The position numbers were made by a program, and so were the translations under genes. The notes beneath the pieces were generated by a model. That model searched no databases. It was not told the DNA's origin and was given only the letters and a program-made list of their open reading frames with translations. A stretch of 64,000 bases of DNA from Rhizobiaceae bacterium (GTDB lineage Bacteria; Pseudomonadota; Alphaproteobacteria; Rhizobiales; Rhizobiaceae). Of the stretch, positions 57,990-64,000 are shown piece by piece; positions within the stretch are counted from its first letter, which is position 1; each line of letters begins with the position of its first letter. The stretch is from contig JAILWO010000001.1 of the NCBI GenBank assembly GCA_025698895.1, positions 779,001 to 843,000 on the forward strand, written 5' to 3'.

Positions 57990-58196
57990 ATGAGGCTCTA
58001 TCGTTTTCTCACCGGCCCCGACGATTCGACCTTCTGCCACAAGGTCACGGCCGCCCTGAACGCGGGCTGGCACCTCTACGGCTCGGCCACCTACGCCTTC
58101 GACGCGGCGACGCAGTCGATGCGCTGCGGCCAGGCGGTGGTGAAGGATGTCGAGGGCCGCGATTACGATCCGGCGATGAAGCTCGGCGAGCAATAG
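57990..58196 (+). CDS. DUF1737 domain protein
   Basis: A 68-residue protein with the DUF1737 pattern: YRFLTGPDDSTFCHKVTAALNAGWHLYGSATY. The fold is a small ferredoxin-like domain; function unknown. AGGAGGA lies 8 bases before the ATG at 57990; the ATG at 57984, overlapping the lyase stop, is too close to that site. Cotranscribed with the CoA-ester lyase. Confidence 0.85.
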   Translation: MRLYRFLTGPDDSTFCHKVTAALNAGWHLYGSATYAFDAATQSMRCGQAVVKDVEGRDYDPAMKLGEQ

Positions 58197-58242
58197 GCGG
58201 CGCAAGCGGCAACCGCGGCGCGCGCCGGCTTGGTGACGCGCG

Positions 58243-58665
58243 CTACGCCACGCTTTCCTCGATCTTTTCCATGTCGTCGTCCGACAGGCCGAAATGGTGG
58301 CCGATCTCGTGGATGAGCACATGGGTGACGATGTCACCCAGCGTCTCCTCGTTCTCGGCCCAGTAGTCGAGAATGGCGCGACGGTAGAGCGTGACGCGGT
58401 TGGGACCTTCGCCGGTGGCGGGGTTCCAGCGCTCGGCCAGCCCCCGCCCCTCGAACAGGCCGAGCAGGTCGAACGGCGTCTCCAGCGCCAGATCGTCCAT
58501 GATCTCGTCGGTCGGGAATTCGGCCATCTGGATGACGATCTCGCCCGTCAGCGTGCGGAATCCCTCGGGCAGGTTGGCATAGGCTTCGAGGGCGAGCATC
58601 TCCATCTCGTCCATGGAAGGTGATAACTGGTCGCGCCAGGTTCGTGCTGGGTAGATGCGGTCCAT
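58243..58665 (-). CDS. Minimal zinc metallopeptidase (PF06262 family)
   Basis: A 140-residue protein with the HEIGHHFG zinc motif (near residues 118-125), in a LGDIVTHVLIHEIGHHFGLSDDDMEKIE tail typical of the zincin_1 family, and TLYRRAILDYWAE before it. These are small predicted cytoplasmic proteases of uncertain role. The gene converges with the DUF1737 gene and shares a 180-bp upstream region with imuA. Confidence 0.87.
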   Translation of the reverse strand: MDRIYPARTWRDQLSPSMDEMEMLALEAYANLPEGFRTLTGEIVIQMAEFPTDEIMDDLALETPFDLLGLFEGRGLAERWNPATGEGPNRVTLYRRAILDYWAENEETLGDIVTHVLIHEIGHHFGLSDDDMEKIEESVA

Positions 58666-58799
58666 GCTTTGTCCTTTGCCGGGCCATATAGAGGCTTGCC
58701 GTCTGCTTTGCGAGAGCGCGGCCGATCGCGTCCGGAAGGAGCGGGAATATTTTCCTTTACGCTTCGCTTGACTCTTTTGGCGGTCTCTGGAATCGATAA

Positions 58800-58814
58800 G
58801 AACATAACAGGAAC
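58800..58814 (+). promoter_or_regulatory. LexA/SOS box (GAAC-N7-GAAC)
   Basis: GAAC-ATAACAG-GAAC is a perfect match to the alphaproteobacterial LexA operator. It is 31 bp before the imuA start codon; TTGACT at 58768-58773 may be the -35, with the box over the transcription start. So the imuA-imuB-dnaE2 cassette should be DNA-damage inducible. Confidence 0.9.
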
Positions 58815-58845
58815 ATAAGGGCGAAAGTCCGGGATTTCAGGCTCC

Positions 58846-59808
58846 ATGGCTAAAGACGCCGTGGCGCGGGATGTCGTTGCGTCCCTGCGCCGGGACATAG
58901 CAAGGATCGAGGGCAGGCTGACGGAGCGACTGGCGCCGGCTGAGGATGTCTTCCTTCGCCTGGCTGGACGCCCGGAGGGCGCGTTGAGGACGGGCGACGA
59001 TCGTTTTGATGCCGCCCTGGGCGGCGGAGTGCCGCTGGCCGCGCTGACGGAAATCCATGGCAACCAGATTCGCGACACGGGTGTGGTCGCCGGTTTCGCG
59101 CTCGCCCTCGCCGGGCTGCTCCTGGCGAGTGTTCCCAAACGCCATTCCGTTCTGTGGGTAGCACCTCGGGAGATGATGCTGGAAGGGGGAATGCCCTATC
59201 TGGCCGGGCTCGGCCGCCTGTCCGGCATCCAGCCTGGCGACTTCCTCATCGCGCAGCCCAACAGGCTCGCCGATGCTCTCTGGATCGCCGACGAGGCGGC
59301 AAAACTGTCCGAACTGGCGGCCGTGTTCCTGGAGATCCACGGCAACCCTCGACAGTTCGACCTGACGGCGAGCCGTCGCCTCCACCGGCGGGCGCAGGAA
59401 GCGGGCAGGCCCGTCTTCCTTCTGCGGCATGCGGCCCGTCCCGATCCCACCGCGGCTCCCTTGCGACTGGTCGTGAACGCCGCGCCGTCCGTCCCGCGCG
59501 AAACGCTGACGGGTCCGCTGGCCGGTTCGATCGGCCGACCCGTCTTCGCCGTCAGGATTGACAAGAACCATGCCGCCCCGCCGCGGCAATTCCTTCTGGA
59601 GTGGAACCGAGATGACAGACGTTTCCGGCAATCGGGACCAGAGGATACTGGCGCTCTGGTTTCCGCATCTTCCAGCGGACCGCATAATGCGCCGTCGGTC
59701 GGGTCGGTCCTGGCGTTCAAGCCCGTTGGCGGCGAAGCCGTCGCCGCTCATGTTCAGCCGACGCGAGAACAACACACAGCGCATCGCAGCGCTCGACGAG
59801 CGGGCTGA
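58846..59808 (+). CDS. imuA: SOS mutagenesis protein ImuA (RecA-like)
   Basis: A 320-residue RecA-related protein that works with ImuB and DnaE2 in translesion synthesis. GDDRFDAALGGGVPLAALTEIHG (residues 46-68) and SVLWVAPREMMLEGGMPY are typical. Conserved similarity ends near LEWNRDD (about residue 255); the final 65 residues overlap the imuB reading frame by 197 bp and look like an out-of-frame extension. Most relatives are shorter (around 250-260), so the ancestral stop was probably lost. Confidence 0.9.
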   Translation: MAKDAVARDVVASLRRDIARIEGRLTERLAPAEDVFLRLAGRPEGALRTGDDRFDAALGGGVPLAALTEIHGNQIRDTGVVAGFALALAGLLLASVPKRHSVLWVAPREMMLEGGMPYLAGLGRLSGIQPGDFLIAQPNRLADALWIADEAAKLSELAAVFLEIHGNPRQFDLTASRRLHRRAQEAGRPVFLLRHAARPDPTAAPLRLVVNAAPSVPRETLTGPLAGSIGRPVFAVRIDKNHAAPPRQFLLEWNRDDRRFRQSGPEDTGALVSASSSGPHNAPSVGSVLAFKPVGGEAVAAHVQPTREQHTAHRSARRAG

Positions 59809-61180
59809 GGCGCTCGGGTTGAAGCTGGGTCTGGGCGTGGCCGAGGCCCGCGCCATGCATCCTGGCCTCGACATCATCGAAGCCGACGAAGAGGCGGATG
59901 CAAGCCTGCTTGAGGCGATCGCCGACTGGTGCGACCGCTATACGCCGCTGGTGGCGCTCGACGGAGCGGACGGTTTGTTCCTGGACGTCACCGGCTGTGC
60001 GCATCTGTTCGGCGGCGAGGCCGCACTGGCCGCCGACCTGCTGTCCCGCCTGACAGGGCAGGGGTTCGATGCACGTCTCGGTCTTGCCTCCACACCGGGA
60101 ATGGCATGGGCGGCGGCCCGCTGCGGCCTCGGCATGATCGCTCCCGGCGGTGAAGAAGAGGCCATGCGATCGCTGCCGCTTGCCGCCTTGCGCCTCGACC
60201 CGATGGTTCGCGCGAGTCTCGAAAGCGTCGGGCTGAGGCGCGTCGGCCTTGTGATGGACGCGCCCCGCGCGCCGCTTGCGCGCCGTTTCGGCCGGCTGCC
60301 GCTGCTGCGGCTGGATCAGGCGCTCGGTCGTGTCGACGAACCGCTCTCGCCCCGCCTGCCCTTGCCCGTCCTTTCGGCCGAGCGCCAGCTTGCGGAGCCT
60401 GTCAGCCTCACCGAAGACATCGAGCGGCTGATCCGGCTTCTGGCCGAGCGGCTGGAGCATGATCTGGAACGCCGCGAGCAGGGCGCGCGCGCGCTGCAGC
60501 TTGTCCTGTTTAGAGTTGACGGGCTGGTCCAGCGCATCGCTCTCGACATGTCGCGTCCCCGACGCGATCCGAAGCTCATTCTCAGGCTGTTCCAGGAAAG
60601 GCTGAAAGCCATCGAAGCAGCCATCGATCCGGGCTGCGGCTTCGAACTCGTGCGTCTGTCCGTGCTCGCCGCCTCCCGCTGGATCCCCTTTCAAACCGAT
60701 TTCGTGCAGGAGGGGAAGGCGCGGGAGGACAGCCTTGCCGTCTTCGCGGACCGTGTCCGCGCGCGTCTCGGCAACCAGACGCTGGTCAGGCCTGTGCCGG
60801 TCGCCAGCCACATGCCCGAACGCGCCGTCGAACTGCTTCCTTTTGATCGCGCTGCTGCACAAAAGCCGATCGCGTCGCTTTGCCCGGAGCGTCCCATTCG
60901 CCTCTTCGCCCGACCAGAACCGGTCGAGGTGACCGCCGCCGAGGTGCCGGAAGGACCTCCGGTGAATTTCCGCTGGCGCCGCGTCCTGCATCATGTCGTC
61001 CGGGCCGAAGGACCGGAACGTCTGGCGCCGGAATGGTGGCGCGCGCCCGACAACGCGAGTACCCGCGACTATTTCCGCGTCGAGGACAGGGAAGGCCGCC
61101 GCTACTGGCTCTACCGGCAGGGCCTCTACGGCAACGAGGCGGAGATGCCACGCTGGTTTATGCACGGGCTGTTCGCATGA
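59612..61180 (+). CDS. imuB: SOS mutagenesis protein ImuB (Y-family polymerase-like)
   Basis: A 522-residue protein of the Y-family polymerase fold, in which the family lacks catalytic acidic residues; ImuB is thought to bring DnaE2 to the sliding clamp. The N-terminus [16 protein letters not shown] is the right start, so I choose the ATG at 59612 rather than 59558. [30 protein letters not shown] and a C-terminal [17 protein letters not shown] are hallmark segments. It overlaps dnaE2 by four bases (ATGA). Confidence 0.93.
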   Translation: MTDVSGNRDQRILALWFPHLPADRIMRRRSGRSWRSSPLAAKPSPLMFSRRENNTQRIAALDERAEALGLKLGLGVAEARAMHPGLDIIEADEEADASLLEAIADWCDRYTPLVALDGADGLFLDVTGCAHLFGGEAALAADLLSRLTGQGFDARLGLASTPGMAWAAARCGLGMIAPGGEEEAMRSLPLAALRLDPMVRASLESVGLRRVGLVMDAPRAPLARRFGRLPLLRLDQALGRVDEPLSPRLPLPVLSAERQLAEPVSLTEDIERLIRLLAERLEHDLERREQGARALQLVLFRVDGLVQRIALDMSRPRRDPKLILRLFQERLKAIEAAIDPGCGFELVRLSVLAASRWIPFQTDFVQEGKAREDSLAVFADRVRARLGNQTLVRPVPVASHMPERAVELLPFDRAAAQKPIASLCPERPIRLFARPEPVEVTAAEVPEGPPVNFRWRRVLHHVVRAEGPERLAPEWWRAPDNASTRDYFRVEDREGRRYWLYRQGLYGNEAEMPRWFMHGLFA

Positions 61181-64000
61181 ACACAGTCCGCTACATCGAG
61201 TTCGCGACGCAGTCGAACTTCTCCTTCCTGCGCGGCGCTTCGAAACCGGAGGAGCTGGTCATGGCCGCCTGGATACTCGGCCATGCCGGGATGGGGCTCG
61301 CCGACCGCAACACGGTTGCCGGTGTCGTGCGCGCCTGGAGCCAGTCGAGGCATATTGAAGATTCCGAGACCGGGCAGGTCTTCACGCTTCCCTATCACCC
61401 GGGCTGCCGTCTCGTCTTTTCCGACGGCACGCCCGATATCCTCGCCTATCCGCGCGACCGCGCCGGCTGGGGGCATTTGTGCCGCCTGCTCACCCAGGCG
61501 AATTTCCGCGACGGTGCCGAGAAGGGCGCGCCCATCGTCCTGTGGGATGATCTGTCGGAATGGGGCGACGCCATGTCGCTTGCCGTCATGCCCGATGTCG
61601 AGGGAGCGCCCGAGGATGTTCTCGTTCTCCTGAGGCGCCTCAGGGAGCGCTTCGGCGCGGCCGTCAGGCTTGCCGTCGCGCCGTCCTATGACGGTAATGA
61701 CCGTTTCCGCATCGAACAGGCCGCTGCCCTGGCCCGCGCTGTCGATATGCCGTTTATGGCCGTCAATGACGTCCTGTACCATTCGCAAGATCGACGCCCC
61801 CTGCAGGACGTCCTGACGGCGATCCGCCTGAACGTGCCGGTCGCTGAAACCGGACTGGAACTGTCGAAGAACGCAGAGCGCCGTCTCAAGCTTCCGGAGG
61901 AGATGTCGCGCCTGTTCCGCTTTCACCCAGAGGCGATCGCGGAAACGCTGCGCTTTGCCTCGGAACTCGGTTTCTCGCTCGAAGCATTGAAATACAACTA
62001 CCCGGACGAACTGACCACCGACGGCAGGACCCAGCAGGAGGAACTGGAAAAGCTGACATGGGAGGGTGCCCGGGAGCGCTTTCCCTCCGGGCCAGGCGAG
62101 GAGGTTCGCGCGATCATCAACAAGGAACTCGGGCTCGTCGCAAAGCTGAAATACGCCGGCTATTTCCTGACCGTTCACGACATCGTCCGGTTCGCGAAGC
62201 GCAATGGCATCCTCTGCCAGGGTCGCGGCTCGGCGGCCAATTCGCTGATCTGCTACTGCCTCGGTATCACCGATGTCAGACCCGAAATGATGGGTTCGCT
62301 GCTGTTCGAGCGCTTCGTGTCGGAGCAGCGCGACGAGCCTCCCGATATCGACGTCGACTTCGAACACGAGAAACGCGACCAGGTGATCGCCTATGTCTAC
62401 GAAAAATACAGCCACCGCCGTACCGCGCTGGCGGCCGCGGTCACCTCCTATCGCGGCCGCTCCGCACTGCGCGAAGTGGCCAAGGCAATGGGCCTCTCGG
62501 ATGATGCGCGTTCTGCCCTGTCGGGCTCGATCTGGGGTTGGTCCACTTCCCGTCTGGGCGAGAAGGAGGCCAGGGCCGGCGGACTCCATATGGCCGACAA
62601 TGTGACTGGACATGTGATCGACCGGGCCAACGAGATTCTCGGCTTTCCGCGACATCTGACCCAGCATGTCGGCGGCTTTGTCATCACCAATGACCGCCTC
62701 GACGAATTGATGCCGATCGTCAAGACGGCAATGGATGAACGCAAGATGGTCGAGTGGGACAAGGACGATCTCGACAATGTCGGTGTCTTCAAGGTCGACA
62801 TCCTGGCGCTCGGCATGCTGTCCTGCCTGCGGCGCTGCTTCGATCTGCTCGACCTCCATTACGGCCTCAGGGACGAGTATGGCCGCCCGCTGACGCTCGC
62901 CACCATCCCCAAGGAGCAGCCCGAGGTCTACGACATGATCTGCCGCGCCGACACGCTCGGCGTTTTCCAGATCGAATCACGCGCGCAGATGTCGATGCTG
63001 CCGCGCCTGAAGCCGAGGACGTTCTACGATCTCGTCATCGAGGTGGCGATCGTGCGCCCCGGGCCGATCCAGGGTGACATGGTCCACCCTTATCTGCGAC
63101 GCCGGGAAGGAAAGGAGAAAGTGGAATACGTGAAGCCGGAGCTGAAAGCCATTCTCGGCAAGACGCTTGGCGTACCGCTGTTTCAGGAACAGGCGATGCG
63201 GATCGCCATCGAGGCGGCGGGATTCGAGCCGGCGCGAGCCGACAAGCTGCGCCGCGCCATGGCCACCTTCAAGCGGACGGGAACGATCGACAAGCTCAGG
63301 GATGAGTTCGTCGAGGGCATGGTCTCGCGGGAATATCCACGCGACTTCGCCGAGCGCTGCTTCAAGCAGATCGAGGGATTCGGCGAATACGGCTTCCCCG
63401 AAGCGCACGCCGCCTCCTTCGCGCTGCTCGTCTATGCCTCCTCCTGGTTCAAGACCTTCTATCCCGACGTCTTCTGCGCGGCGATCCTCAACGCGCAGCC
63501 GATGGGCTTCTATGCGCCGGCGCAACTCGTCCGCGACGCCGTGGAGCATGGCATCGAAGTCAGGCCGGTGGACGTCAACCATTCCGACTGGGACTCCACG
63601 CTGGAGCCGTCGACCTTCGATCCCGGCCGCGTGCATGATCGTCATGCCGGGATGCGGAACGTCATCCGGAGCCGTCATGCGGTGCGGCTCGGCTTGCGGC
63701 GGATCAAGGGCCTTTCCGAAGATGGTATGAACCTGCTCGTCGAACGCCGTGGCGAAGGTTACCGGTCGGTGCGCGATGTGTGGTTGCGTACCGGTCTGGG
63801 AGCCGAGGTGATGGAGCGGCTGGCCCAGGCCGACGCCTTCCGTTCCCTCGGTCTCGACCGGCGCGCCGCCCTATGGGAGGTACGTGCGCTCGACAGGGGA
63901 AGTGCCGCCGAGCGCCTGCCGCTGTTCGAACGGCCGAAACTTGCCCTGCGGGACCACGAACCCCGCACCGAACTCCCGCCCATGCCGCCCGGCGAGCATG
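61177..64000 (+). CDS. dnaE2: Error-prone DNA polymerase DnaE2, cut at the window end
   Basis: 941 codons are visible of an enzyme of about 1080-1100 residues; the last part is outside. The N-terminal PHP domain ([23 protein letters not shown]), the palm with catalytic acidic residues Asp392 and Asp394 (PDIDVDFE) and Asp541 ([10 protein letters not shown]), and the [17 protein letters not shown] fingers region are seen. It is the polymerase of the ImuA-ImuB-DnaE2 mutasome. The frame is intact throughout. Confidence 0.96.
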   Translation, partial: MNTVRYIEFATQSNFSFLRGASKPEELVMAAWILGHAGMGLADRNTVAGVVRAWSQSRHIEDSETGQVFTLPYHPGCRLVFSDGTPDILAYPRDRAGWGHLCRLLTQANFRDGAEKGAPIVLWDDLSEWGDAMSLAVMPDVEGAPEDVLVLLRRLRERFGAAVRLAVAPSYDGNDRFRIEQAAALARAVDMPFMAVNDVLYHSQDRRPLQDVLTAIRLNVPVAETGLELSKNAERRLKLPEEMSRLFRFHPEAIAETLRFASELGFSLEALKYNYPDELTTDGRTQQEELEKLTWEGARERFPSGPGEEVRAIINKELGLVAKLKYAGYFLTVHDIVRFAKRNGILCQGRGSAANSLICYCLGITDVRPEMMGSLLFERFVSEQRDEPPDIDVDFEHEKRDQVIAYVYEKYSHRRTALAAAVTSYRGRSALREVAKAMGLSDDARSALSGSIWGWSTSRLGEKEARAGGLHMADNVTGHVIDRANEILGFPRHLTQHVGGFVITNDRLDELMPIVKTAMDERKMVEWDKDDLDNVGVFKVDILALGMLSCLRRCFDLLDLHYGLRDEYGRPLTLATIPKEQPEVYDMICRADTLGVFQIESRAQMSMLPRLKPRTFYDLVIEVAIVRPGPIQGDMVHPYLRRREGKEKVEYVKPELKAILGKTLGVPLFQEQAMRIAIEAAGFEPARADKLRRAMATFKRTGTIDKLRDEFVEGMVSREYPRDFAERCFKQIEGFGEYGFPEAHAASFALLVYASSWFKTFYPDVFCAAILNAQPMGFYAPAQLVRDAVEHGIEVRPVDVNHSDWDSTLEPSTFDPGRVHDRHAGMRNVIRSRHAVRLGLRRIKGLSEDGMNLLVERRGEGYRSVRDVWLRTGLGAEVMERLAQADAFRSLGLDRRAALWEVRALDRGSAAERLPLFERPKLALRDHEPRTELPPMPPGEH

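Noticed and set aside
59717-61165. 482-codon open frame antisense to imuB
   Set aside because: Shadow frame; imuB has clear family motifs and is coupled to dnaE2.

Overview
The window is GC-rich, gene-dense chromosomal DNA from an alphaproteobacterium, most likely of the order Hyphomicrobiales (Rhizobiales), perhaps Phyllobacteriaceae. The evidence is gene order typical of that group (CBS-domain transporter, bolA, J-domain gene, cobS, cobT; GapR, DUF1244, N-formylglutamate amidohydrolase; DUF1036 gene, pyk; acnA, ccmABCDG; imuA, imuB, dnaE2), an alphaproteobacterial SOS box (GAAC-N7-GAAC) and a CtrA-type TTAA-N7-TTAA box. Genus-level placement is not possible from the sequence alone.

Layout. 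1-9690: a cut transporter gene, bolA, a J-domain protein, the CobS/CobT cobaltochelatase subunits of aerobic vitamin B12 synthesis, a queuosine-precursor transporter with a possible preQ1 riboswitch, rpmB, and two small-transporter/membrane enzyme genes. 9714-28402: mostly housekeeping genes (gloB, 3-hydroxybutyrate dehydrogenase, ispG, rpmA, rplU, msrB, GapR, pyk, rpmJ, purK, purE) mixed with conserved genes of unknown function, including a two-gene membrane/ClpP-like module behind a CtrA box.

28631-46602 is a catabolic island between housekeeping blocks. Apart from the UxaA-type dehydratase gene on the plus strand, all of it is on the minus strand and looks like two operons. The upstream operon runs LigM-type O-demethylase, a DUF1932 dehydrogenase, a five-gene branched-chain-type ABC importer and a type I (VOC) extradiol dioxygenase. 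The downstream operon runs a TetR regulator with a 35-bp inverted-repeat operator, a TAXI-TRAP importer, 2-pyrone-4,6-dicarboxylate (PDC) hydrolase, GalB-type hydratase, a CHA aldolase (LigK/GalC), the GalD tautomerase and a LysR-type regulator with two helix-turn-helix domains. Together they encode uptake of methoxylated aromatic acids, O-demethylation, ring cleavage, and PDC/oxalomesaconate breakdown to pyruvate and oxaloacetate. The usual ring-cleavage enzymes (LigAB, DesZ, GalA) and the CHMS dehydrogenase LigC are missing here; the VOC and DUF1932 proteins are candidates to replace them.

46796-64000: two small envelope genes, acnA, the cytochrome c maturation operon ccmABCDG, a quinone oxidoreductase, an FAD amino-acid-oxidase-like protein, a pair of long intergenic hairpin elements, a CoA-ester lyase gene, and the SOS mutagenesis cassette imuA-imuB-dnaE2, whose last gene is cut by the window end. 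I saw no rRNA, tRNA, CRISPR array, transposase or integrase.
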